From an uncultured Clostridia bacterium (GTDB lineage: Bacteria > Bacillota > Clostridia > UBA1381), in assembly GCA_947624485.1 (NCBI GenBank), contig CANQKM010000009.1:1-64000 (forward strand): a stretch of 64,000 bases of DNA. The letters run 5' to 3'. The notes below the pieces were generated by a model. That model was not told the DNA's origin. It did not search any database and was given only the letters and a program-made list of their open reading frames with translations. Made by a program: the position numbers and the translations under genes. Below are positions 1-7,170 of the stretch, piece after piece (position 1 is the first letter of the stretch; each line of letters begins with the position of its first letter).

Positions 1-236
1 TCCAAAAGCATAAAAATCTCTCCCATCCGAATAATTAGTTATGAAATGTAATGGATAATTTCTAGTTATCCTTTATTCTCGACCTTTACTTTATTATAAC
101 ACTAAATCTAATCACAGTCAACACATTTACCAAAATTTCGTAATAATCTTATATAAATATGTATATATCGACAACTTCACCCTCATGTTATATAATTTTA
201 TTCGTATCAAAAATTCAGAGATAGGAGTTATTAAAA
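1..236. other. AT-rich intergenic start of window
   Basis: No convincing coding sequence is visible. The stretch is very AT-rich and ends in a ribosome-binding site (ataggagt) before the recombinase start. A promoter is likely but no single -35/-10 pair stands out. Confidence 0.5.
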
Positions 237-1151
237 ATGTTAAATTTACATCAAGAAATGTCCGCATATCTTAACTATTGTGAAACCCAAAAAGCCTTAA
301 GCGCACACACTTTGAAGGCATATCGCATTGATATGACGCAATTTCTGTCATACAAATCAAATATGAGCATATCAAAGGCTGATTTGCCAGATTACATACA
401 ATACTTGCACAAAACATTTAAGCCGAAAACTGTTCGTCGCAAAATTGCCTCTCTAAAGGCGTTTGTGCATCACCTTTATTACCAAGACATTATTGATAAA
501 AATCCGTTTGACAAAATAGATATATCATTCAAGGAACCACTGCTACTGCCGCGAATCATTCCTGAGCAGCTTATACGCAAAATCCTCGCTGCCTTATACG
601 AAAATATTAAAGCTGCTGCGACCGAATGCAAGCGATCCGCCGCTATACGTAATGCCGCAGTTATTGAGCTGCTGTTCGCTACGGGAGCAAGGATTTCCGA
701 AATTTGCTCACTCAAGGCAAAGGATATTGACCTTGATTCTCAAACGGTCAGAATATTCGGTAAAGGCTCGAAGGAGCGTATTATACAAATAGAAAACGAT
801 GATGTTCTTGCTATTTTACACCGCTACAAGACGCTGTTTTCCGAATATATCCTGCCGGACGGATATTTCTTTCTGAATAATCGAAGACAGCGTTTTTCCG
901 AGCAGTCGGTAAGAATAGTAATCAAGCATTTGGAGAATCAAATCAATTCAGATATGCATATTACACCGCACATGTTCCGGCATTCCGTGGCAACGATGCT
1001 TTTAGAAGAAGATGTTGATATACGATATATACAGAAGATTTTAGGGCATAGTTCTATCACAACTACTCAGATTTACACACACGTCACCTCGGCAAAGCAG
1101 CGTGAGATTATACGTACAAAGCATCCACGGAATAAGATGAATATAAATTAA
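237..1151 (+). CDS. Tyrosine recombinase, XerC/XerD-like
   Basis: A 304-aa site-specific recombinase. Residues about 5-85 form the SAM-like core-binding domain and about 110-295 the catalytic domain. The catalytic set is visible: Arg in ATGARISEI, Lys in GKGSKER, the HMFRH box, the LGHSS histidine and the Tyr of QIYTH. An ataggagtt ribosome-binding site precedes the ATG. Size and motif spacing fit chromosomal XerC/D-like enzymes as well as integrases of small elements. It stands alone: no excisionase lies beside it and no att repeat is visible, so the role (dimer resolution or element mobility) is open. The family assignment is firm. Confidence 0.93.
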   Translation: MLNLHQEMSAYLNYCETQKALSAHTLKAYRIDMTQFLSYKSNMSISKADLPDYIQYLHKTFKPKTVRRKIASLKAFVHHLYYQDIIDKNPFDKIDISFKEPLLLPRIIPEQLIRKILAALYENIKAAATECKRSAAIRNAAVIELLFATGARISEICSLKAKDIDLDSQTVRIFGKGSKERIIQIENDDVLAILHRYKTLFSEYILPDGYFFLNNRRQRFSEQSVRIVIKHLENQINSDMHITPHMFRHSVATMLLEEDVDIRYIQKILGHSSITTTQIYTHVTSAKQREIIRTKHPRNKMNIN

Positions 1152-1244
1152 ACATATCATAGTAAAGGTTTTTGAATAAATCTTTATGGATATTCAGGCG
1201 GCGTATTTAGCGATTAATTTTTCGTAACATTCAAGGACAAAAAT

Positions 1245-1281
1245 AAAGGCATACCGCTTCATTTTGAGCGATATGCCTTTT
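1245..1281. terminator. Bidirectional intrinsic terminator
   Basis: Inverted repeat AAAGGCATAcCGCT / AGCGaTATGCCTTT with A/T runs on both sides. It can stop transcription of the minus-strand gene remnant and of the recombinase from the other side. Confidence 0.7.
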
Positions 1282-1286
1282 ATTGC

Positions 1287-1573
1287 TTATAAATTAAATT
1301 CTTCCGCGTGTTCGATAATTGACTGCATAAAGTCAGACCATACAAACACCTTTGCCGTTACGCCGTTTTCCTGTTTATTCACAGAAACACTTGTGCTGCC
1401 CGTCATTTCAAGCGGTATGCGGTCAAGTGCGATTAGCGCGCCGTTCGCATCATAAACCGCCGCATAGACAAAGCAGTTTTCATACGCTGTTTCCAGCGTA
1501 ACGGTGAACGTGTACGCGTCGGCGGTTTCCGCTTTTGTGATTTCCGCGGTCGTTACAATGAATGGCGTTTCTT
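1287..1573 (-). pseudogene. 3' remnant of a secreted-protein gene
   Basis: Directly downstream of the zinc-ribbon gene, a minus-strand frame stays open for about 95 codons to a TAA at 1287-1289 but has no start or ribosome-binding site. It is shifted relative to the upstream stop at 1574. Its translation (TFTVTLETAYENCFVYAAVYD, then a KVFVWSDFMQSI ending) resembles the C-terminal beta-sandwich that ends many secreted Clostridia proteins, where a 'K-A-F-L-W' motif precedes the C-terminus. A terminator follows at once. I infer that this is the surviving tail of a deleted gene. The resemblance to that secreted-protein ending is from memory. Confidence 0.55.
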
Positions 1574-3139
1574 TTATTGCTTCGTATATGTGCCTACAAA
1601 ATCGTATGCCTGGTCAAAGATGTCGGGATCTTTGGTTAATTCCGCATTAATACCATTTTGCGTTGGTGTGATTTTATAATTTCGCCCCTGAGTTCCCGCT
1701 GCGTTAATGTACAGCAAATTACCATTTTGCATGACGTATGTAACGTTAAGATTAACTTCCACCGCTTTATGTATTGTGCTTGTACGATAAAAGTAATAAA
1801 CAGATGACAGAAGCGAGCCTCCTAATTCCAGTCCACATTCAAGTCCATTAGAATTAGGTTTTGCATATGTTTCTTGGAGGTTTCTGATTGTATCGATTAA
1901 AGTATTGATTTTATCTGCGATTTGCGCACCATCCTCAAATTCGGTTATATATTCGAGAAAATTCTTATAATCAATCACTTCATCATAACTCATCTCTACA
2001 GTTCCGCTCAAGAATATTTTCAGTGAATTGTAGCAAAGATATTCTTTCAGTTTTTCATAGTCGGGATACTTTTCAAAGAGCGATGCTACACTGTCATAAT
2101 AATTATACGCTTCCACGTAATTCCCACCGTCTACCAGACCTACGAATTTATCATACATGGTTTTTATCGAATTTTCCTTTAACGTATCAGCATCTTTGTA
2201 CCCGTGTATTTCACCTATCAAATAAAAAGCCGATTGAAAATCTTCGACCGATATATACTCCTTTGCTCTTGAATACTTGCTCTCTGCTATCTGCATTTCG
2301 GAATCCTTAAATTCGCCGAGAGCTTCCAATTTTGCATATGCCTCATCATAATTTCCTACAGCCAGCATATCCATAGCGGCATTGTATTCCTTAAGATTTG
2401 CATGATACGGAAGTATGATATTGTTAACAACCACGAATACTGCTATAATCAAAACAGCGGCTAACGCGGCAATAACTGCAATTTTTTTTCTTTTAGCGTT
2501 CGCTTCACGCTCGTATACGGCTCTCGCTGAGCTTTTCTCTTTTAGCACTTCCGTATCAATTGAAAATATACTGACATCATTCTGACATTTGCAACATTTC
2601 TCTTCACTCACGCGATTCACCGCCCCACACGAGCATAACCACAAATCTCTATCTCTGACGGGAACATATTTGCAACTTTCGCCATATTCAAGCTTATACT
2701 GCTTGATAAGTTCCGGATTGCCAAGCGATGATTCGATACTTCCCTGAATCCTCAATGGTGTCCATTCTCCGCCGGCGCTTGTCCAAGTTGTATTATTTGT
2801 GAAAATAACTTCGTCTACACGGACATAAAACGAACGTATTGCATTGTTTTCCAGTTTAATCGGCTTTCTGTCTCCGAAATAGTCGTTTCGGGAAGCCGAC
2901 AAATCAAGATACTGATATTTGATGTCTTCACCGCAGATTTTTTCTGTTATATCCATCGGAATGATACTGATCGTGAGTGCTTTGATCTGAATATTCGAAA
3001 TATTCAGGAATTTCAACTGTGCCAGCACCGAATTTGACATATTATCTTTTAATAACACACCCGCGGCAATCACAACAGGTGCGCCCTCGCTATATAAATT
3101 ACTCTGCAACGAAAACAATTTCGTATATCTTTCAGTCAT
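1574..3139 (-). CDS. Membrane protein with zinc ribbon and TPR-like repeats
   Basis: A 521-aa protein of unknown function. Residues 1-155 form a beta-rich N-terminal domain. A zinc ribbon follows near 168-185 (CSCG...CCKC, two cysteine pairs), then one hydrophobic helix at about 220-241. Beyond the membrane, residues 250-400 carry alpha-helical repeats of the 'YDEAYAKLEALGEFKDSE' type (Sel1/TPR-like), and a small beta domain ends the protein. The start has a strong AAGGAGG site. A 78-aa two-helix membrane protein lies 12 bp upstream and is probably co-transcribed. This resembles single-pass envelope sensor or scaffold proteins in which a cytoplasmic zinc ribbon is joined to extracellular repeats. 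No enzymatic motif is visible. Confidence 0.8.
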   Translation of the reverse strand: MTERYTKLFSLQSNLYSEGAPVVIAAGVLLKDNMSNSVLAQLKFLNISNIQIKALTISIIPMDITEKICGEDIKYQYLDLSASRNDYFGDRKPIKLENNAIRSFYVRVDEVIFTNNTTWTSAGGEWTPLRIQGSIESSLGNPELIKQYKLEYGESCKYVPVRDRDLWLCSCGAVNRVSEEKCCKCQNDVSIFSIDTEVLKEKSSARAVYEREANAKRKKIAVIAALAAVLIIAVFVVVNNIILPYHANLKEYNAAMDMLAVGNYDEAYAKLEALGEFKDSEMQIAESKYSRAKEYISVEDFQSAFYLIGEIHGYKDADTLKENSIKTMYDKFVGLVDGGNYVEAYNYYDSVASLFEKYPDYEKLKEYLCYNSLKIFLSGTVEMSYDEVIDYKNFLEYITEFEDGAQIADKINTLIDTIRNLQETYAKPNSNGLECGLELGGSLLSSVYYFYRTSTIHKAVEVNLNVTYVMQNGNLLYINAAGTQGRNYKITPTQNGINAELTKDPDIFDQAYDFVGTYTKQ

Positions 3140-3151
3140 ACATTTTCCTCC

Positions 3152-3388
3152 TTACAGCGTAGGCAACTCGTCATATACGCCGCTCTGCAATCGCGCGCCT
3201 CTATCGGGTAAAGCGGTAACAAGCAGACAGCCGACAATTCCGAACACAAAAGTTATCCATAAATACTTTTTGTTATAATACCCCTTTTCCTTAGCAGCCT
3301 CATAAAACTGCGCTGCGATAAAATACCAAATAACACCCCAGATCAGTAAGCTTGAAATAATTAAAAAAACTAATAATTCGATTTCCAT
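3152..3388 (-). CDS. Small two-helix membrane protein
   Basis: A 78-aa protein starting MEIELLVFLI. An upstream in-frame start exists, but the AGAGGAG site sits at the right distance from this ATG only. Hydrophobic helices lie at about 4-27 and 44-62, with a charged loop between (EAAKEKGYYNKKYLW) and a polar tail. It precedes the zinc-ribbon membrane protein by 12 bp, so the two are probably an operon. Function unknown. Confidence 0.75.
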   Translation of the reverse strand: MEIELLVFLIISSLLIWGVIWYFIAAQFYEAAKEKGYYNKKYLWITFVFGIVGCLLVTALPDRGARLQSGVYDELPTL

Positions 3389-3540
3389 AGTTTTCGCTCC
3401 TCTCTTTATTTGATTTGCCGCATTTATGGCACACGGCAAGCCGTCTCTTGTGAACAAGTTGGTTTTATGTTTAATAAACGTTACCTGGCTCGTTCATTGA
3501 TTTGGTGGTATTACAGAACAATATCCGTTCTCTAATATTT

Positions 3541-3651
3541 TTATTCCTTGAAACAAAACGGACATTTACTTGTCTTTGGCGTTATTCTATTGGGATACTC
3601 TAATGCTTCTTGCAGTGTATCGCAAAACAAAGCGTTATCTTGTTTCATCAT
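3541..3651 (-). CDS. Possible 36-aa CxxC microprotein
   Basis: A short minus-strand frame starting with paired ATG codons and ending in a CPFC motif (KTSKCPFCFKE). AAGGT sits just upstream. It falls in the otherwise empty gap between the membrane-protein operon and the XRE gene, and the base composition is AT-rich like its surroundings. It could be a microprotein with half a zinc knuckle, a remnant of a longer gene, or chance. Confidence 0.35.
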   Translation of the reverse strand: MMKQDNALFCDTLQEALEYPNRITPKTSKCPFCFKE

Positions 3652-3774
3652 ATTTACCTTACATCTGGGGTTGATATTTAATGTGTTGTGAATATTTTTT
3701 GTTCTAATATTCACTAAATATCTTTTTTGTATTCCATTATAGATCCCTCCAAAATCTCATTATACATTAATTAT

Positions 3775-3850
3775 AATCTCGTTTTACGAGATTGTCAACA
3801 AAATTTTAATGTTTTACAAGATTATTTGATAGTTTATCACGTTTTACATT
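3775..3850. promoter_or_regulatory. Operator-like repeats upstream of XRE gene
   Basis: The motif GTTTTACgAGATT occurs at 3781 and 3811, and a partial GTTTTACATT at 3841, exactly 30 bp apart (about three helical turns). The first copy lies in a perfect 7-bp palindrome, AATCTCG-TTTTA-CGAGATT (3775-3793). The array ends just before the XRE start, which fits autoregulation by that protein. Confidence 0.6.
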
Positions 3851-3873
3851 ACAATATAAGAGAGGTGATTTAT

Positions 3874-4191
3874 ATGAGTTTCGGAGAAAGATTAAGAAGT
3901 CTGCGCGAGGACAATGACGAGAAGCAAAAAGATATAGCAAAATTGCTGTTTGTGTCCGCAAATATGATCAGTGCATATGAATTGGGCAAGCATTTTCCGA
4001 AAAACGAAAAATCATTGATTACCCTTGCGGAGCATTTCAACGTAAGTCTTGATTATTTGCTCGGCTATTCCGATATTCCAAAACACGGCGATATAAAAAT
4101 TATTGATGTTACAGGATTGAATAACGATGATATAAACGCTGTCATAACGATTGTGAACAGCTTGAGAAAGAATAAACAAAAAACCGCTTGA
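3874..4191 (+). CDS. XRE-family transcriptional regulator
   Basis: A 105-aa protein. The helix-turn-helix is at residues about 6-62 (ERLRSLREDNDEKQKDIAKL, then SANMISAYELGKHFP) with the usual SLDYLLGYSD ending, followed by a short C-terminal helix that may dimerise. The start was placed at the ATG after agaggtgatt; an upstream extension would run through the operator repeats. Three phased repeats directly upstream suggest autorepression. A terminator shared with the convergent tRNA operon follows. The regulated targets are unknown. Confidence 0.88.
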   Translation: MSFGERLRSLREDNDEKQKDIAKLLFVSANMISAYELGKHFPKNEKSLITLAEHFNVSLDYLLGYSDIPKHGDIKIIDVTGLNNDDINAVITIVNSLRKNKQKTA

Positions 4192-4214
4192 ACACTATAT
4201 TCAAGCGGTTTTTA
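4178..4214. terminator. Bidirectional terminator, XRE gene / tRNA operon
   Basis: ACCGCTTGA / TCAAGCGGT stem flanked by A and T runs. It overlaps the XRE stop codon and lies just past the tRNA-Lys 3' end. Confidence 0.85.
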
Positions 4215-4216
4215 TT

Positions 4217-4292
4217 TGGTGAGCCATCGGAGATTCGAACCCCGGACAACTTGATTAAAAGTCAAGTGCTCTGCCGACTGAGCTAATGGCCC
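4217..4292 (-). tRNA. tRNA-Lys(UUU)
   Basis: A 76-nt cloverleaf with 5' GGGCCAT pairing with ATGGCTC, anticodon loop CTTTTAA and encoded CCA. It is the last gene of the five-tRNA operon. Confidence 0.95.
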
Positions 4293-4306
4293 GCATAAAG
4301 AAAAAA

Positions 4307-4382
4307 TGGCAGGGATAGCAGGACTCGAACCTACGCATGCCGGAATCAAAATCCGGTGCCTTACCGACTTGGCTATATCCCC
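4307..4382 (-). tRNA. tRNA-Gln(UUG)
   Basis: Acceptor GGGGATA / TATCCCT, anticodon stem CCGGA / TCCGG with loop TTTTGAT, discriminator G and encoded CCA. Confidence 0.94.
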
Positions 4383-4408
4383 ATACTATCTCTACATTTA
4401 ATAAAAAA

Positions 4409-4486
4409 TGGGGTGGGTAGTGGGACTCGAACCCACGACATTCAGTGCCACAAACTGACGCTCTAACCAACTGAACTACACCCACC
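4409..4486 (-). tRNA. tRNA-His(GUG)
   Basis: Anticodon loop TTGTGGC. An extra 5' G at position -1 faces discriminator C, the tRNA-His hallmark. CCA is encoded. Confidence 0.95.
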
Positions 4487-4496
4487 ATATTTTTTA

Positions 4497-4573
4497 TGGC
4501 GTGTCTGAAGGGACTCGAACCCCCGACCCATTGCTTAGAAGGCAATTGCTCTATCCAGCTGAGCTACAGACAC
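4497..4573 (-). tRNA. tRNA-Arg(UCU)
   Basis: Acceptor GTGTCTG / CAGACAC, anticodon loop CTTCTAA, encoded CCA. Confidence 0.95.
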
Positions 4574-4576
4574 ATA

Positions 4577-4650
4577 TGGAGCGGGTGATGGGAATCGAAC
4601 CCACACGACCAGCTTGGAAGGCTGGGATTCTACCATTGAACTACACCCGC
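4577..4650 (-). tRNA. tRNA-Gly(UCC)
   Basis: Acceptor GCGGGTG / CACCCGC, anticodon loop CTTCCAA, encoded CCA. It is the first gene of the operon, directly after the promoter. Confidence 0.95.
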
Positions 4651-4679
4651 ATACGCCGTCGTCACAACCGACTTGCAAT

Positions 4680-4708
4680 ATTATATCAGACCGATATTGG
4701 TTTGTCAA
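4680..4708 (-). promoter_or_regulatory. tRNA-operon promoter
   Basis: Perfect -35 TTGACA and -10 TATAAT with a 17-bp spacer on the minus strand, 30 bp before tRNA-Gly. Confidence 0.85.
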
Positions 4709-4718
4709 TACTTTTTCC

Positions 4719-4755
4719 CAAAAAAAAGAGCAAGGGACAGATAATCTATCCCTTG
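4719..4755 (-). terminator. Terminator of the aminotransferase gene
   Basis: CAAGGGATAG / CTGTCCCTTG hairpin overlapping the stop codon, followed on the minus strand by a run of T. Confidence 0.8.
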
Positions 4756-5867
4756 ATTTCACGGCAGATTTTGTATATTCTGTCCGTAAGCGAGCGAACA
4801 TCGCCCATATTATTGTAAATCCCGAAGGAAGCGCGCACTGCTCCCGTTTTTTGTGTGCCGAGGCTGTGGTGCGCCAGGGGCGCGCAATGGTAGCCGCTGC
4901 GGACGGCGAATTTATCGCCGATAAGGTCGAACACATCGTCGCTGTCCAGACCGTCAATGTTGAAAGCGACGGTCGCGGTGCCGCTGCCGTCGCCGTATAC
5001 GCTGACGCCCTCCATGTTCATGAGGTTTTCGCGCAGCGTCCGCGCGAGACGTCCCTCGTACGCGGCAATATAACTCACATCGTGCTTTAAGATATACTTA
5101 ATACCAGCGCCGAGCGCGGCGATAGCGGGCGCGTTCATCGTGCCGCTGTGGAACTTGTCTGGCATAATATCGGGCTGAATAAGGCTTTCCGACACGCTGC
5201 CCGTACCGCCTGTCACGAGCGGACGCAGCAAATCGGGATTTTTCACATATAAGCCGCCCGTGCCGAGCGGCCCCATAAGCCCCTTATGCCCCGAAAACGC
5301 GATAAAATCGGCGTTCATCGCCTCAGCGTCAACCGGCAGACACCCCGCCGTCTGCGCCGCGTCCACGAGGAACGGTATACCGTGCTTCTGCGCGATTTTA
5401 CCGATACGCTCCACCGGCTCGAGCGTGCCGCACACGTTCGACGCGTGCGTGCATACTATAAGGCGTGTGTCGCTTCTTATCGCGGCTTCAACGTCGTCGG
5501 CGTTTACATGGCCGTATTTATCGGAACGCACAACGGAGAAATTGCCGAGCAAATGCGCGGGACGCAGGACGCTGTTGTGTTCCATCGACGTCACGACGAT
5601 ATTTCCGCCGTCCGTGACCGTGCCGAGAATGGCTGTGTTCAGCGCGTGGGTGGCGTTTTGCGTGAAAATGATGTTCTGCGGCTTTGAAATATTAAAAAGA
5701 CGGGCAGCAAGATCCTGCGTGTCCACGATAGCGCGCACAGCCGCCGCGCTTTTTTTGTGACCGCCTCTGCCCGCGTTGCCGCTTGAAAATATTGTGTTTT
5801 TCAGCAGGGAAGCGTATACGGCGAGCGGCTTTCGGGCCGTCGTCGCCGCGTTGTCAAGGTACGGCAT
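4746..5867 (-). CDS. Class V aminotransferase, cysteine desulfurase-like
   Basis: A 373-aa PLP enzyme of the NifS/CsdB (SufS) fold. It starts with the MPYLDNAATT signature. Visible elements are TQNATHALN, the histidine in SMEHNS, VDAAQTAG and the PLP lysine in SGHKGLMGPLG near residue 199. The RSGYHCAPLAH loop near 333-343 carries the Cys that would take sulfur or selenium. The gene overlaps the 3' end of a DUF3343 gene by 14 bp. In Clostridia that pairing is associated with selenium/sulfur delivery proteins, so selenocysteine lyase or desulfurase activity is likely. Substrate choice cannot be read from the sequence. Confidence 0.88.
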   Translation of the reverse strand: MPYLDNAATTARKPLAVYASLLKNTIFSSGNAGRGGHKKSAAAVRAIVDTQDLAARLFNISKPQNIIFTQNATHALNTAILGTVTDGGNIVVTSMEHNSVLRPAHLLGNFSVVRSDKYGHVNADDVEAAIRSDTRLIVCTHASNVCGTLEPVERIGKIAQKHGIPFLVDAAQTAGCLPVDAEAMNADFIAFSGHKGLMGPLGTGGLYVKNPDLLRPLVTGGTGSVSESLIQPDIMPDKFHSGTMNAPAIAALGAGIKYILKHDVSYIAAYEGRLARTLRENLMNMEGVSVYGDGSGTATVAFNIDGLDSDDVFDLIGDKFAVRSGYHCAPLAHHSLGTQKTGAVRASFGIYNNMGDVRSLTDRIYKICREIKG

Positions 5868-6108
5868 GGTAAACGCTCACCCCGTTCTCCTTTTTAACAG
5901 TGTATATTTTTTTATATGAAACACCGGCGTCACGGAAAATCCGATTGATTACACCGAGCGCGCGGTCGTCAACTCTCACCGAATATGAGCAGCCGCCGCG
6001 TCTTATGGGCGGCGGTGTTTTTACAACGTAAGCCGGAAAAGCGATTGTCCGTTCTATCACCTTTCTTAGTCTTTCAGCGGTTGTCGCGCTGCCGACTACA
6101 ATATACAT
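5854..6108 (-). CDS. DUF3343 protein, putative Se/S carrier
   Basis: An 84-aa protein with the DUF3343 layout: an N-terminal VVGSATTAERLRKVI helix, KTPPPIRRGGCSYSVRV containing the single conserved Cys, then a C-terminal VSYKKIYTVKKENG strand. The ATG at 6108 has a GGAG site; a longer start lacks one. It overlaps the downstream desulfurase-like gene, so translation is probably coupled. Comparative work has proposed DUF3343 proteins as selenium-metabolism partners of YedF/SelD and class V aminotransferases. The function here is inferred from family and pairing. Confidence 0.85.
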   Translation of the reverse strand: MYIVVGSATTAERLRKVIERTIAFPAYVVKTPPPIRRGGCSYSVRVDDRALGVINRIFRDAGVSYKKIYTVKKENGVSVYHAVP

Positions 6109-6182
6109 ATTCTCAACTCCTCTCATCATCTTTCGGTATTACTATAATATTCCGAAAGGGGCGGATTAGTGAAAATCATGTA

Positions 6183-6211
6183 TTGACTTTTGGCGCGGCG
6201 TGTGGTATTAT
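6183..6211 (+). promoter_or_regulatory. tRNA-Leu promoter
   Basis: -35 TTGACT, 17-bp spacer, -10 TATTAT, 11 bp before the tRNA. Confidence 0.75.
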
Positions 6212-6222
6212 AATTGTTGCTT

Positions 6223-6309
6223 GCCGATGTGGTGGAACTGGCAGACGCGCGGGACTCAAAATCCCGTGAGAGCAATCTCGTGTGGGTTCGACCCCCACCA
6301 TCGGCACCA
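6223..6309 (+). tRNA. tRNA-Leu(CAA), integration target
   Basis: An 87-nt class II tRNA with acceptor GCCGATG / CATCGGC, anticodon loop CTCAAAA, a variable arm and encoded CCA. Its 3' 57 nt plus one following base are repeated at 9618-9675, so the gene is the attachment site of the element that follows. The gene itself stays intact. Confidence 0.95.
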
Positions 6310-6310
6310 C
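6253..6310 (+). repeat. attL: 58-bp direct repeat (tRNA-Leu 3' part)
   Basis: Identical over 58 bp to 9618-9675, spanning the anticodon loop to one base past CCA. The bases just outside differ on both sides. Confidence 0.92.
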
Positions 6311-6691
6311 TCAAACGCCCGAAAAACTTACCTTTCACGGGCAGGGTTTAAGGGCTTGAGGGTATAGAAGTCCCTTGCACGAGGCAGGGACAGTCCGTTA
6401 GATTCACTCACGGTCATGGGAATCGGGAATCGGACACAGGGGAACGCTGCGCCCGGAGTTGGCGCTCCGGGTGTGGTACGCCCCACACGCAGCAGTCCGG
6501 CTGCACGTTAATGCAGCCCGTACTCCAACCCAGAAGATTTTTAAGAGTTCATCTGTATTGCTCTTGACGGGCGCGCGCGTGCGTTCCCATGCACGTTTTA
6601 CGCGTCCGGAGCGATTTTATAGCATCGGCCCACTCCGACCTACCCTTTATTTTCCGGTAAAAAAGGGTGCACGAAAAAAAGGTAAAAATTG
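6311..6691. other. Structured region at left end of element, no gene seen
   Basis: About 380 bp with many short inverted repeats, including CCCGGAGttggCGCTCCGGG, a GGCTGCA / TGCAGCC hairpin and ACCCGGAG-like palindromes. Frames present have no start or ribosome-binding site. It may hold a structured RNA or integrase-binding sites. Confidence 0.35.
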
Positions 6692-6719
6692 TTGACTTTT
6701 TCACCGGAACTGATATAAT
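6692..6719 (+). promoter_or_regulatory. Promoter of the element's XRE gene
   Basis: -35 TTGACT, 16-bp spacer, -10 TATAAT. An imperfect inverted repeat (ACAAAATAG...CTATTGT, about 6754-6780) between promoter and gene is a candidate operator. Confidence 0.65.
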
Positions 6720-6804
6720 AATACCAGCGACGGTCTTATAACAGCTCCTTTTAACAAAATAGCACACAATTTCTATTGTTGTCAAGAGAAAGGAGCGATT
6801 TTTT

Positions 6805-7122
6805 ATGTTACAAATTTCTAACAAAGAGCAACGCAAGCGTGAAGCTAAACGCTGCAGCTTCGGAAATTACCTCAGAAGTATCAGGATAAGCACGAGCTTG
6901 TCCAGTAAAGATTTGGCGGAATTAGCGGGGTTTTCGCGCCCTACAATTTCGCAGTATGAGACGGCAAAAATCATACCGTCTATCAAGAACCTCGACAAGA
7001 TCTGCGCAGCTCTGCGCGATATAAGCGTAGAGCCATACAAGATTGATATTCTGCGCAGGAAGCACGAGGACAGCCTCAACGCGTCGTCGGGAAAAGTCGT
7101 CGGAAGCGTCCTGAGGGATTGA
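6805..7122 (+). CDS. XRE-family regulator of the element
   Basis: A 105-aa protein with a helix-turn-helix at about residues 18-75 (GNYLRSIRISTSLSSKDLAE, then SRPTISQYETAKIIPS) and a basic C-terminal tail. AAAGGAG precedes the ATG. It faces the integrase gene tail-to-tail and is probably the immunity/excision repressor of the tRNA-Leu element. Confidence 0.85.
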   Translation: MLQISNKEQRKREAKRCSFGNYLRSIRISTSLSSKDLAELAGFSRPTISQYETAKIIPSIKNLDKICAALRDISVEPYKIDILRRKHEDSLNASSGKVVGSVLRD

Positions 7123-7170
7123 CATTTTATGTAAATCATGGTAAAATATTCCATGTGGTATTCCTGAGGT

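Noticed and set aside
6459-6695. Possible gene at the left end of the tRNA-Leu element
   Set aside because: No ribosome-binding site, runs through palindromes and ends at the XRE promoter; composition is not protein-like.
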